Below, one piece after another: positions 34,488-43,528 of a DNA stretch of 64,000 bases. Made by a program: the position numbers and the translations under genes. The stretch comes from Polyangium fumosum. Lineage in GTDB: Bacteria; Myxococcota_A; Polyangia; Polyangiales; Polyangiaceae. The number at the start of each line of letters is the position of its first letter. Position 1 is the stretch's first letter. The notes under the pieces were generated by a model that was not told the DNA's origin, did no database searches, and saw only the letters and a list, made by a program, of their open reading frames with translations. The DNA lies in the NCBI RefSeq assembly GCF_005144585.1, contig NZ_SSMQ01000023.1, forward strand, positions 100,863 through 164,862. The letters run 5' to 3'.

Positions 34488-35930
34488 ATGACGACGAGGC
34501 CTTTCTTTTCGTTCTCCGCGCTGGCGCTCGCCCTGGGCCTGTCCGCCGGCTGCGCGAGCGCGTCGCTCCCCCAGCACGTGGGCGAGGTGAACGACCTTTT
34601 CGCGGCTCGAAACCGGCGGGATCTCGCCGTCTCCGTGCCCGGCGAGGACGAAGACTGGGAGAAAACCGCCGCCGAGGTGCCGAAGCTCCTCGGAAAACCG
34701 CTCGACGCCGACGGGGCCGTGCGGATCGCGCTCGCGCAGAACCGCGAGCTGCGCGCGGCGTTTTACGAGATCGGCATCGCCCGCGGCCGCTTCGTGCAGG
34801 CCGGCCTGCCGCCGAACCCCGAAATCGATCTCAGCGTCCGGCGCCCGGACGATCCCACGCAGCCGCTCCAGCTCGACATCGGCATCGAATACAACCTCAG
34901 CGGGCTCTTGATCCTCCCGCTCCGCAAGGGCGTCGCCGAAGCCGAGCTCGCCGCCGAGCGGCTCCGCGTCGCAGGGCAGGTCCTCGAGATGTCGTACGCG
35001 GCCCGGACCGCGTTTTACGCCGTGCAGGCGCGCCAGCAGGAGCTTGATCTCCGCGTCCGCGCGCTCAAGGCGTTTCAGGCAGGGTTTGCCGCCGCCGAGG
35101 AGCTGCATCACGTCGGCAATCTCCCCGAGGTGGATCTCGCCAATCAGCGGGCCGCGGTGGAGGCGGCGCGCGTCGACGTCGCGGAGGCGGAGAACCGGCT
35201 GCTCGATGCGCGGGAAACCCTGCATGTGGCGCTGGGGCTCTCCGGCGAGCAGACCCAGTGGAGCATCGAAGCGAGGCTCCCGGATCCGCCGGCCGAGGCG
35301 CTCGTGTTCGAGCGGGTCGAGGAGCGCGCCGTCGCGTCGAGCTTCGAGTTACAAGAGCTCGACGCGCGCATGCGCGCCGCCTCGAAGCGCGCCGGGCTCG
35401 CGCGGACCGAGGGCAACCTCCCGCATATCTCGGGCGGCTTCCACGGCGAGCGGGATGCTTCCGTGTGGGAGATCGGCGGCCACGTCACCGTGGGGTTACC
35501 GATTTTCGATCGCAACCAGGGCACGGTCCTCAGCGCGCGCTCGGAGTTCGGCGCGCAGCGCGAGCGATACCTGGCGACCGCCACGGCGCTCCGCGCGACC
35601 GTGCGGACCGCCCTGAACCGCGTCGAGTCCACGGGGCGGCGCGCACGCCATTACCGCGAGGTCGTCCTGCCCGCGCGGGAAAAAGCCCTCGCGGAGACGG
35701 TGCTCCAGTACAACGCGATGCAGGTCAGCGTCTTTCAGGTCCTCGACAGCCAGCGGCAGGTCACGCAAACCGGCCTCACCTACGTCGAGACGCTCCTCGA
35801 TTATTGGAATGCGCGCGCCGCGCTCGATCAGATCCTCGCCGGCCGCCACCGCGGCCTCGCGCTCGGCCCCGCCGGCGCGGCGCGAAACAACCTCCCCACG
35901 GGCGGCGACAGCGCCGCGGCCGGGCACTGA
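34488..35930 (+). CDS. TolC-family outer-membrane efflux channel
   Basis: A 480-residue protein of the OEP/CusC type. It has a lipoprotein signal (LALALGLSAGCASAS), two related coiled-coil halves (GAVRIALAQNRELRAAFYEIG... and RVESTGRRARHYREVVLPAREKALAET) and the markers ARGRFVQAGLPPNPEIDLSV and FQVLDSQRQVTQTGLTYVE. Outer membrane factors form trimeric tunnels for RND or ABC pumps. No RND pump or membrane fusion protein lies next to it; here it is between a His-rich lipoprotein and a multicopper oxidase, as in plasmid or chromosomal copper-resistance operons. Transport of copper or a copper ligand is inferred. Confidence 0.9.
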   Translation: MTTRPFFSFSALALALGLSAGCASASLPQHVGEVNDLFAARNRRDLAVSVPGEDEDWEKTAAEVPKLLGKPLDADGAVRIALAQNRELRAAFYEIGIARGRFVQAGLPPNPEIDLSVRRPDDPTQPLQLDIGIEYNLSGLLILPLRKGVAEAELAAERLRVAGQVLEMSYAARTAFYAVQARQQELDLRVRALKAFQAGFAAAEELHHVGNLPEVDLANQRAAVEAARVDVAEAENRLLDARETLHVALGLSGEQTQWSIEARLPDPPAEALVFERVEERAVASSFELQELDARMRAASKRAGLARTEGNLPHISGGFHGERDASVWEIGGHVTVGLPIFDRNQGTVLSARSEFGAQRERYLATATALRATVRTALNRVESTGRRARHYREVVLPAREKALAETVLQYNAMQVSVFQVLDSQRQVTQTGLTYVETLLDYWNARAALDQILAGRHRGLALGPAGAARNNLPTGGDSAAAGH

Positions 35931-35948
35931 CGGCAAGGAAGAGACACC

Positions 35949-37259
35949 ATGGATCGCCGCAAATTCGTTCAATTCGGGGTCGCCGCCGGGGGCGCCTTGC
36001 TCGCCTCGCAAGCGTTCGGCCAAAACGCAAAGCCCGGCGCCGCGCCTGCGCGCCCCGCGCCGAAGCGCGCCGTGTTCCCGGGCGGACAGGTCGCCGTCAC
36101 CACGCCGAACGGCGTGACGCTCCCGCTCAAAGAAAAGGACGGCTTGAAGATCGGTCACCTCGTCGCGATGCCCGTGAAGCACACGTTCGCGCCGGGACTG
36201 GAGGGCGATTGCTGGGGCTACAATGGCCGGACGCCGGGGCCCACGATCGAGGTCGTCGAGGGCGATCGCGTGCGGATCTACGTGACGAACAAGCTCCCCG
36301 AGCCGACCACGGTGCACTGGCACGGCGTGATTCTGCCGAACGGGATGGACGGCGTGTCCGGCCTCAACCAGCGCCCCATCAAGCCCGGCGAGACGTTCGT
36401 CTACGAGTTCACGTTCCGGCACGCGGGGACGTACATGTATCACCCCCATTTCGACGAGATGACGCAGATGGCGCTCGGGATGATGGGGATGATCGTGGTG
36501 CACCCGAAGCGGCCGAAGGGACCGGCGGTCGATCGGGATTTTGTGCTCATGACACACGAATGGAAGATCACGCCGGGCTCACGCCGGCCCGATCCGAACG
36601 AGATGACCGATTTCAACGTGCTGACCTTCAACTCGAAGGCGTTCCCCGGGACGGAGCCGCTCGTCGTGGGCCGCGGCGAGCGCGTGCGCATCCGCTTCGG
36701 CAATCTCTCGGCGATGGATCACCACCCGATCCATTTCCACGGCCTGACCTTCGAGACCACGTGGACCGACGGCGGCGAGATCCCGGCGGCCGCGCGGCAC
36801 CCCGAGACCACGGTCCTCGTGCCCGTCGGCAGCACGCGCGTCATCGAGTTCGTCCCCGACGAGCTCGGCGACTGGGCGTTTCATTGCCACATGACCCACC
36901 ACGTGATGAACCAGATGGGCCACGGGATGCCCGTCATGGTCGGCGCGAATGCGCGGAAGATCGACCCGCGGGTGCAGAGCCTCGTGCCGAGGTACATGAC
37001 GATGGGACAAAGCGGCATGGGCGACATGGCCGAGATGGGCATGCCGGTGCCGAAGAACTCGATCCCCATGGGCGGCGGGCCCGGGCCCTTCGGGTCGATC
37101 GACATGGGCGGGATGTTCACGATCCTGAAGGTCCGCGACAATCCCGAGACGGCGGATCCCAAGGGCTGGTATACGCATCCGAAAGGGACCCAGGCGGAGC
37201 GCGCGGAGGAGGCGCTCCTGAAAGCGGATGGAATCGATCCGGAGGCGACGTTTGGCTGA
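35949..37259 (+). CDS. Multicopper oxidase, Tat-exported
   Basis: A 436-residue oxidase. The N-terminus MDRRKFVQFGVAAGGALLAS carries a twin-Arg Tat motif (DRRKF), so it is exported folded with copper. The four copper motifs are visible: HWHGVILPNG (type 3/2), HPHFDEMTQM, HPIHFHGLTF and FHCHMTHHVMNQMGHGM; the T1 axial Met is in the last motif. The length fits two- to three-domain bacterial MCOs of the CopA/CumA group, which oxidise Cu(I) or other substrates in the periplasm. A Met-rich segment (MGQSGMGDMAEMGMPVPKN) near the end may bind Cu(I). It is the third gene of the copper operon; AAGGAAGAG upstream is its ribosome site. Confidence 0.92.
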   Translation: MDRRKFVQFGVAAGGALLASQAFGQNAKPGAAPARPAPKRAVFPGGQVAVTTPNGVTLPLKEKDGLKIGHLVAMPVKHTFAPGLEGDCWGYNGRTPGPTIEVVEGDRVRIYVTNKLPEPTTVHWHGVILPNGMDGVSGLNQRPIKPGETFVYEFTFRHAGTYMYHPHFDEMTQMALGMMGMIVVHPKRPKGPAVDRDFVLMTHEWKITPGSRRPDPNEMTDFNVLTFNSKAFPGTEPLVVGRGERVRIRFGNLSAMDHHPIHFHGLTFETTWTDGGEIPAAARHPETTVLVPVGSTRVIEFVPDELGDWAFHCHMTHHVMNQMGHGMPVMVGANARKIDPRVQSLVPRYMTMGQSGMGDMAEMGMPVPKNSIPMGGGPGPFGSIDMGGMFTILKVRDNPETADPKGWYTHPKGTQAERAEEALLKADGIDPEATFG

Positions 37260-37319
37260 GCGCGCGTGCGGATCGAGGGGCATGGCCTCGTCCGCCGCCG
37301 CCTGCGCGCGCCTTCAGCC

Positions 37320-37386
37320 CCGCAACACCACGCAGCACGAGGTAGCCGTCGCGGTGATACGAGTCGACGAGGTGCCCGATGTCCAT
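37320..37386 (-). pseudogene. 5' remnant resembling a phytanoyl-CoA dioxygenase gene
   Basis: On the minus strand the ATG at 37386, with TGAGGG upstream, starts MDIGHLVDSYHRDGYLVLRGV, which resembles the N-terminus of PhyH-like Fe(II)/2-oxoglutarate oxygenases (xxxDGYLVLxG). After about 22 codons the similarity ends and the frame encodes low-complexity residues toward the multicopper oxidase 3' end. It is probably a truncated gene; the match is short, so a chance resemblance is possible. Confidence 0.35.
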
Positions 37387-37471
37387 GCCCTCACCCCAGC
37401 GCAGGGCCGAGGTCGCGTCGGGGTTTCCTCAAGTTGTCGGCTGCGACGAACGCCACGGCGGGCCCTCCCCT

Positions 37472-38455
37472 TCAGCTCGACTTCGGCTCGATCGTCGGGG
37501 AGGCGTTCCCCAGGCTCGCCTCCGGGCGGGCTTTGAATTCGAGGGTCACGGCCTTCGAGAGCCGCACGACGGAGCCGGGCCGGATCGGCGCTTCTTGGTC
37601 CGGCGCGACCATCCGCCCGTCCACCTCCGTCGGCTGGCGCGAGACAGGGCGCAGCACATACCCCTCGGGTTTGCGCCGGAGCTCGAAATGAAAACGGCTC
37701 ACGAGCTGTTCGAGCTGCTTGTCTTGCAGCGCGAGGACCACGTCATTCGCCCGCGTCCCCTCCTCCCCGCGGAGCCGGCCGAAGCTGATGATGTCCTGCC
37801 GCGGCAAAACGAAGGTGTCGCCGGTTTCGCGGAGGACGACGCTGCCGGGCAAGCGGTGTTCGTCGCGCCAATCGAAGCGAAAGAGCACGAGCGCCTCGGC
37901 GTGCCCCCGGACGACCACGGGGGGAACGGGCCAGGCGCGCACGCGCATGCCGGGCGGCGACTCGCGCAGGGCCGCCGCCGAGAGGCGCAGCTCGCCGGGC
38001 TCCGCCGTCGAGGCGATACGCGCGCACAGGTTCACGGAGTCGCCCGATACGATGACGCCGTCGGTCAGCACAGGCCCGGCGTGCACGCCGAGCCGCACCA
38101 CGAGCTGATGATCCCGCGACCGGGTCCCGTTTTCCTGCGAGGCGCGCTCGAGGAACGTGACGAGCCCGGAGACGGCCTTTTCGACGTCGGGAAAACAGGT
38201 GAACGCGCCGTCGCCCGCGACGTCGACGATACGCCCGCCGAACCCGTGGATCGACTCGCCCAGGAGATCGTGATGGAGCTGCTGCAGCGCCCGGCCTGCC
38301 TTGTCCCCGAAACGCGCGAAATAGGCCGTCGAGCCGACGATGTCGGTGAAGCCGAGGGCGAGCGGCTTCTCGAAGCGCCGCGTGAGGACCTGCGAGAGCT
38401 GGGTCTGGAGCCGGATGATTTCCGTCAGGCTCATCGCATCGAAGTCGAGCTTCAT
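37472..38455 (-). CDS. Class III nucleotidyl cyclase with C-terminal FHA domain
   Basis: A 327-residue protein. Residues ~25-190 form a class III adenylate/guanylate cyclase homology domain: FTDIVGSTAYFARFGDKAG holds the metal-binding Asp, GGRIVDVAGDGAFTCF the second Asp, and GVHAGPV and GDSVNLCARIASTAEPGELR complete the core. The second half is an FHA-like domain (ISFGRLRGEE, NDVVL, LVSRFHFELRRKPEGYVLRPVS), which recognises phosphothreonine. Cyclase-FHA fusions link Ser/Thr kinase signalling to cyclic nucleotide production; a kinase gene is present elsewhere in the window. ATG 38455 is chosen over TTG 38470. Activity cannot be proven by sequence, but key Asp residues are present. Confidence 0.87.
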   Translation of the reverse strand: MKLDFDAMSLTEIIRLQTQLSQVLTRRFEKPLALGFTDIVGSTAYFARFGDKAGRALQQLHHDLLGESIHGFGGRIVDVAGDGAFTCFPDVEKAVSGLVTFLERASQENGTRSRDHQLVVRLGVHAGPVLTDGVIVSGDSVNLCARIASTAEPGELRLSAAALRESPPGMRVRAWPVPPVVVRGHAEALVLFRFDWRDEHRLPGSVVLRETGDTFVLPRQDIISFGRLRGEEGTRANDVVLALQDKQLEQLVSRFHFELRRKPEGYVLRPVSRQPTEVDGRMVAPDQEAPIRPGSVVRLSKAVTLEFKARPEASLGNASPTIEPKSS

Positions 38456-38502
38456 CGTGGGCCGAACCAAGGTAGCTCGAAAGATACGTCCCGCCTAGCC
38501 TT

Positions 38503-39053
38503 TTAGGAGGCACGCGCGGGGGATGTGTCGATCGACCCGAGGACCCGCTCCAGCGTGGCGAGGTCGACGGGCTTCACCAGGTGCGCGGTAAAACCAGCCT
38601 CCCTCGCGCGCCTGCGATCCTCCTCGTGGCCGTAGCCAGTCAGCGCGATGAGAATGGTCTCGGCCTGCGCGGGGTCACGCCGGAGCGCGGAGGCGACCTC
38701 GTATCCGTTCATCCCGGGCAAACCAATGTCGAGCAAGACGACCTCGGGCCGGAAGGTGCGCGCGGCTTCCAGCGCGGCGCAGCCATCGAGGGCCGTGTGG
38801 ACCTCGTGCCCCGCGATTCGCAGGAGCATCGAGAGGCTCTCCGCGACGTCGGTATGGTCGTCCACGACCAAAATGCGGCGCGGCCCCGCGGGGCAGCCCC
38901 CCGCCGGAGGCCTCGGGCCCGACGGCAGGTCCGTCACCGGCAAGGCCGGCAGGCGGACGATGAATTCGCTCCCCTTCCCTCGCCCCTCGCTGCGGGCCTC
39001 GACCGTGCCGCCGTGCATTCCGGCGATGTTTTTCACGAGCGTCAGGCCTGGCG
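38503..39053 (-). pseudogene. C-terminal remnant of hybrid histidine kinase (end of HATPase plus receiver)
   Basis: Read on the minus strand, the frame continues the kinase after a junction at about 39050. It carries only the last part of the HATPase domain ([31 protein letters not shown]), then a full receiver domain: acidic pair in RRILVVDDHTDV, phospho-acceptor Asp in VVLLDIGLPGMNGYE and Lys in AHLVKPVD. Compared with complete hybrid kinases, the linker and the N and G1 boxes (roughly 150 residues) are missing and the frame is shifted. The upstream reading in this frame has no start that would make sense alone. The receiver could only work if expressed from an internal start. Confidence 0.7.
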
Positions 39054-40388
39054 CTCGATCATCGCCGTGGAGCGCTCGACCCGCGGATCGGCCATCCCGA
39101 CGATCCGCAGGATCTGCGCGGCGCTGCGGATCGGCGCCAGGGGATTGCGCAGCTCGTGGGCGAGCATGGCCAAAAACTCGTCTTTGTGGCGGTCGGCCTC
39201 GCGGAGCGCCTGTTCGGCCTCCTTGCGGGCCGTCACGTCCATGAAAATGCCCTCCCACATGGTCTGGCCCGAAGACAGGCGGCGGAGGCCCGAGCGGCAA
39301 TGAATCCACACGAGGCTGCCCCAGCGCGTCCACAATCGATATTCACAATCGAACGGGGCGAGGCCACGGACGGCGGCGATCTCCTGCGCGGCCACGCGAG
39401 CGCGGTCGTCCACGTGCACGAGGCCATAAAGGACGGAGGCGTTCGCGAGAATCTCGGCAGGCGTGAAGCCGAGGAGCGGCTCGACGCCGGCGCTGACATA
39501 AAGAAATCGCCGGTGCCCCTGGGCGTCGGCGAGGAGCTGGTAGATCGCGCCCCGCGGCAGGTTGTCGCTGAGGGTCCGGAGCCGCTCCTCGGTCTCGCGC
39601 AGCGCCTTCGTGGCCTGTCTGGACTCGGTCACGTTGACGATGGTCGCCACGAAGCCCGTGATCCGGCCCTCATCGTCGAGCTCGGGATCGTACGCGCACC
39701 GCATGACCTGCGGGCCCAGGTCCTCATAAGGGATTTCGATCTCGAACTCGACACGCTCGCCGCGAATGGCAGCAGAAACGTGCGGCTCGATGGCCGCATA
39801 CGCGAGCTCGCCGAGCATGTCGCGGATCTGTCGGCCGACGAATTCGCTCTGCCGGCGGCCGAAGCGGGCGGCGTAGGGCTTGTTGACGTACTTGTAACGG
39901 CGGTCGGCGTCGCAATGGGCGATCAGGACGGGGATGCGGTCCGTGAGGAGGTGGAGCTGCCGCTCGCGGTCGTGCTCCGCCTCCTCGACCTGCTTGATGT
40001 CGGAGCGGTCCCGCATGATCTGGGCGAAGCCGCGGAGGAGCCCAGCCTCGTCCCGGAGGGGCGTGGCGACGCCGGCCGACCAGAAGCGCGTGCCGTCCTT
40101 GCGGACGTGCCAGCGATCGTCGTCCCCGCGCCCGCTCGCCAGGGCCTCGTCGCGCTCGTGCTGCGGTTTGCCGCTCCGCACGTCCTCCGGCGTGAAGAAG
40201 AGGTCGGAGGACTGGCCGAGGACCTCGTCCTCGCGATACCCGAGGAGCCGCTCCGCGCCCTTGCTCCAGCTCAGGACGACGCCGTCCGGGTCGGTGATGA
40301 AAAGGGCGTAATCGAGGACGTTCTCGGCGAAGAGCCGGAACATCTCGCCTTCCCACGCCCTCCTCTCCGCTCGCTCGTGTTTGGTCAC
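39042..40388 (-). CDS. Multi-PAS histidine kinase, truncated after the DHp helix
   Basis: A 448-residue protein with three PAS domains ([52 protein letters not shown]) and a HisKA domain whose phospho-acceptor His411 is in [15 protein letters not shown]. It ends at TGA 39042 after STAMIERQA, just where the second DHp helix should continue. The HATPase is absent, with its last third found in another frame downstream. It therefore cannot autophosphorylate by itself. It could act as a sensor-only remnant or be a pseudogene of a PAS-HK-receiver hybrid. No TM helix is seen, so it is cytoplasmic. Confidence 0.78.
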   Translation of the reverse strand: MTKHERAERRAWEGEMFRLFAENVLDYALFITDPDGVVLSWSKGAERLLGYREDEVLGQSSDLFFTPEDVRSGKPQHERDEALASGRGDDDRWHVRKDGTRFWSAGVATPLRDEAGLLRGFAQIMRDRSDIKQVEEAEHDRERQLHLLTDRIPVLIAHCDADRRYKYVNKPYAARFGRRQSEFVGRQIRDMLGELAYAAIEPHVSAAIRGERVEFEIEIPYEDLGPQVMRCAYDPELDDEGRITGFVATIVNVTESRQATKALRETEERLRTLSDNLPRGAIYQLLADAQGHRRFLYVSAGVEPLLGFTPAEILANASVLYGLVHVDDRARVAAQEIAAVRGLAPFDCEYRLWTRWGSLVWIHCRSGLRRLSSGQTMWEGIFMDVTARKEAEQALREADRHKDEFLAMLAHELRNPLAPIRSAAQILRIVGMADPRVERSTAMIERQA

Positions 40389-40484
40389 GAAGCCCCGCCC
40401 TGCATGTAGGGCGAAACCCGCGGGAACGGTCAGGACCGCGCGGCGCGAAAGGAGCGCGCAGGCGGGCGGGGCGCTCCGAGCGGA

Positions 40485-40907
40485 TCAGACGTCGAACGCG
40501 TCCGCGTCGCCACGCGCGGCGCGCGCGCGGAACGCCGCGGTCTTCGCAGCCGCCACGCTTTGCGCGGCATCCTCCGCCAAACCCTGCGCGCGCCCCGTGC
40601 GTTCGATCTCCTGGCGGAACGCGCGCAGCGCGAGGATCCGGCTCGTGACGGACACGAGCACGGCGAGCGCGAGGAAGACGATCATGAAGGTCGTCGAGAT
40701 GTTCCACACGGCAAGCCCCGTCGCGGCGAAGAAGCACACGGCCGAGAGGAGGCGCGATTGCTGGATGGTCTGGGAGTAAACGCCCTGGGCGCGCGCCACC
40801 ACGAGCTCGGCATTCGCGAGCGTGGCCGCCTTCTCGCTCTTCACCGCTCGCTCCGGACGCGCAAGCGTCAAATCGCCCCGCGTCTGGACATTCGGCAACG
40901 TCGTCAT
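40485..40907 (-). CDS. Small two-TM membrane protein, hypothetical
   Basis: A 140-residue protein with a soluble N-terminus (residues 1-55), two adjacent hydrophobic helices (LSAVCFFAATGLAVWN and TTFMIVFLALAVLVSVTSRI) forming a hairpin, and a charged helical C-terminus (ALRAFRQEIERTGRAQ, AAAKTAAFRARAARGD). ATG 40907 with GAGG eight bases upstream is preferred; ATG 40943 and 40925 are in frame. It is in the same direction as the YoaK-like gene (49 bp), possibly one transcript. No recognised family. Confidence 0.6.
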   Translation of the reverse strand: MTTLPNVQTRGDLTLARPERAVKSEKAATLANAELVVARAQGVYSQTIQQSRLLSAVCFFAATGLAVWNISTTFMIVFLALAVLVSVTSRILALRAFRQEIERTGRAQGLAEDAAQSVAAAKTAAFRARAARGDADAFDV

Positions 40908-40956
40908 GGCATCCTCGTTCGTCATGTCGTGGGCCGTCATCAATCGATGGTCGTTT

Positions 40957-41736
40957 CTAAGCGATGCGGTGGCCTCGGCTGAGCGTCGGCTGCCGCGTGG
41001 AGGGAGGCTCGACGCTGAGGCCGGGAATGAAGCTCAGCACGGTCGCCGTGAGGATGAACGCGCCTGGCGCCAGGAACGCGAGATACCCGCCGACACGCAC
41101 GGCCGGCACCATCAAGGCCGCGCCCGACGCGAAGGCGATGATCTTTCCGCCGCGCAACATCGCGCCCTGCAGCGCCATGCGACGGGCCTCGCCGCGCGAG
41201 AAGAACGAGCTCGCGAGCTGGACGCCGAGCTCGGTCGCCGGCCCCGTCATGTGGGTCGTGCGGACGGCGAGCCCCGTGGCTGTGGAGACGGTCGCGTTCT
41301 GCAGCCCCATGGCGAAGCTCAGGAGCGACAGAAGCACGAAGTCCTTCGGCTGCTCGACGGAGGCGCCGAAAGGCCCGAAAAGCCCCACATGGCCCGCGAT
41401 CGCGACGCCCCCGAGCATCAACGACACGAAGATCAGCGGCGCGGCATGGAGCGGCTGCTTGCCACGCTGGTGGCGCCTCTGGAGCACGATCACCGACGAC
41501 ATGGCGCCCACGATGAAGCAGAGCACCACGAGGCCATATTCGGCCATGAGCCCCCACAACCCGGCGTCGATGCCGAGCTGGGTGGTCAGCCCCGTGATAT
41601 GCGTGACGAACCGCTGGCAGGCCAGAAACGCGCCCGCATTGACGCTCCCCGCGGCGAGCGCGAGCAGAAGCCAGCTCGGCGCGTGGCGCATCGAGAAAAT
41701 CGTGGGAGGCGTATGAAGCGCGACGGACATCAACAT
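40957..41736 (-). CDS. YoaK/DUF1275 family membrane protein
   Basis: A 259-residue polytopic protein with about six TM helices. The DUF1275 (YoaK) signature is seen in LLLALAAGSVNAGAFLACQRF, VTHITGLTTQLG, FVLLSLLSFAMGLQNATVS, VRTTHMTGPATELGVQLASS and GGYLAFLAPGAFILTATV. Members are small inner-membrane transporter-like proteins of unknown substrate. Both repeats contain the T(H)xTG motif typical for the family. The start could be 41736 or the Met at 41730. Isolated, with a 272-bp intergenic region upstream where no further gene is seen. Confidence 0.85.
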   Translation of the reverse strand: MLMSVALHTPPTIFSMRHAPSWLLLALAAGSVNAGAFLACQRFVTHITGLTTQLGIDAGLWGLMAEYGLVVLCFIVGAMSSVIVLQRRHQRGKQPLHAAPLIFVSLMLGGVAIAGHVGLFGPFGASVEQPKDFVLLSLLSFAMGLQNATVSTATGLAVRTTHMTGPATELGVQLASSFFSRGEARRMALQGAMLRGGKIIAFASGAALMVPAVRVGGYLAFLAPGAFILTATVLSFIPGLSVEPPSTRQPTLSRGHRIA

Positions 41737-42008
41737 CCCTTCGTGTGGTGTTCGATGGATAATCCACTCCGCGGAGCCACCAGCGCTTTTTCACGGAACG
41801 TGCCAGCGACGGATCCCGCACGAACAAGGGGGGCGCCGCGCGGGATCCGGGTCCTTCGTCGGGCCCCACCGACGCCGGATCGACGGCCCTCACCGACAGT
41901 GTCGGGGATCAGCGACAATGGCGCCGGGCCGAGCTCCGTGTCAGCTCATGTCCGGCACGATCCACGATCCACGTATTCCCGGCTTTCGTCCTCTTTCGGA
42001 GCTCATTG

Positions 42009-43502
42009 ATGCGGCTCGTCTCGCGGCTCGTCCTCTCGCACGCGCTCCCCGTCGGACTCATGGTCTGCGCGCTCGTCGTCATGCTCGGCTCCCTCGCCCG
42101 GATCAGCTCGTCCCTCAAAGAGGTGCGTGACGCCGAGCTCGGGTCGCTGAACACGGAAGAGGCCGTTCACCGCGCCGCGTGGGCCGTCGAGATCGCCGTG
42201 CGGCACGGCGCCGTGGACTGCGAGCACGGGCGATCGTCCGAGGACGCCGCGCGTGTCATTCAGCAGCGCTTGGATGAGCTCGCCGCCGTCCTCGAAGCCG
42301 CGGGCAAACCCGTGCGCGAGTCCATGCTCGAGCCCGTCCGCGGCTACCAGGCGCTCGCCGCCCGCGTCTCGACCGGCGATACCTGCGCCCACCTGCTCAC
42401 GACCACCACGCGGCTCGAGCGCGAGCGGCTCGACGAGAAGCTCACGGATGCCTGGATTTCGCGCATGTTCGAGCTGCACTCCGCGCTCCTCCGCAAGGAC
42501 GAGGAGTCGGGCCGCGCCGCCGGGTCGGCGCTGTCGAGCGGCATCGTGCTCGCGCTCGTGGCGTGCGTCGCGTCCGTCTTGCTCGCGCAGCGGCTCGCCC
42601 GCACGGTGACGCAGCCGCTCGCCTCGCTCTCGTCGAGCATACGCAGCGTGGGGCGCGGTGACTTCACCGTCACGGTCGAGGCGAAGGGCCCGCTCGAGGT
42701 GTACGAGCTCGCCGAGGAGATGGAGGTCATGCGCCGCCGCCTCGCCGAGCTCGAATCCCTCAAACAAGGGTTCCTCGCGTCCGTCTCGCACGAGATGCGC
42801 ACGCCGCTCACGAAGATCCGCGAGGCGCTCGCGCTCCTCGCCGACGGCGCGGGCGGCAAGCTGAACGAGCGGCAAGCGCGTATCGTGGAAATCGCGCAGG
42901 TGGCCTGCGAGCGCGAGATCCGCACCGTGACCACGCTGCTCGATCTCTCGCGGCTCCGCGCCGGCGCGCCCCTGCAACGCAAGCCCGGCGCCTCCGTCGA
43001 CGAGGTCCTCTGGGCCGCGGTGCGCGACGAGGACATCGAGGCCCGCGAGCGAGGCGTCCTGGTCGACGTCGAGACGCCCGGCGAGGCGGCCAAGGCCCTG
43101 CTCGACATGGTGCTCGTCGAGCGCGCCATCGCGAACATCGTGCGCAACGCCGTCGCCGTTTCGAAGAAAGGCCAGCACGTGCGGGTTCGTCGGGACCTCG
43201 TACCCGAAGGCCCCGGCGGGGCCGCCGGCACCTGGGCACAGATCAGCGTCGCCGATCAAGGGCCGGGCATTCCGCCCGAGATCCGCTCGGTCATCTTCGA
43301 CGCGTTCGTGACGCACAGCGTGGACAGCTCGCCGAAGCGGGTGGGCATCGGGCTCGGACTTGCGCTCGCACGGGAAATCGCGCGGGCGCACGGCGGCGAC
43401 ATCGAGGCCGCGGACGACCCGGCGGGCGGCGCGGTGTTCCGCATGTGGCTGCCCCTCGAAAACGCCGATCCGACGTCGCGCGCCCTGCCCCCGCACGTGT
43501 GA
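42009..43502 (+). CDS. Membrane sensor histidine kinase
   Basis: A 497-residue kinase. TM1 (LPVGLMVCALVVMLGSLA) and TM2 (GIVLALVACVASVLLAQRLA, about 178-197) flank a ~140-residue periplasmic helical sensor. A HAMP domain (TVTQPLASLSSSIRSVGRGD), DHp helix with His261 (SVSHEMRTPLTKI) and HATPase follow (IVRNAVAVSKK N box, DQGPGIPPEI G1, VGIGLGLALAREIARAHGG G2). All kinase boxes are present. It is followed by its cognate NtrC-type regulator 26 bp downstream. The signal is unknown. Confidence 0.93.
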   Translation: MRLVSRLVLSHALPVGLMVCALVVMLGSLARISSSLKEVRDAELGSLNTEEAVHRAAWAVEIAVRHGAVDCEHGRSSEDAARVIQQRLDELAAVLEAAGKPVRESMLEPVRGYQALAARVSTGDTCAHLLTTTTRLERERLDEKLTDAWISRMFELHSALLRKDEESGRAAGSALSSGIVLALVACVASVLLAQRLARTVTQPLASLSSSIRSVGRGDFTVTVEAKGPLEVYELAEEMEVMRRRLAELESLKQGFLASVSHEMRTPLTKIREALALLADGAGGKLNERQARIVEIAQVACEREIRTVTTLLDLSRLRAGAPLQRKPGASVDEVLWAAVRDEDIEARERGVLVDVETPGEAAKALLDMVLVERAIANIVRNAVAVSKKGQHVRVRRDLVPEGPGGAAGTWAQISVADQGPGIPPEIRSVIFDAFVTHSVDSSPKRVGIGLGLALAREIARAHGGDIEAADDPAGGAVFRMWLPLENADPTSRALPPHV

Positions 43503-43528
43503 TAAAACCCCGCCCGAGGGGGAATCCC

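Noticed and set aside
37379..38506. 375-aa plus-strand ORF
   Set aside because: Antisense shadow of the cyclase-FHA gene, which has clear motifs on the minus strand.
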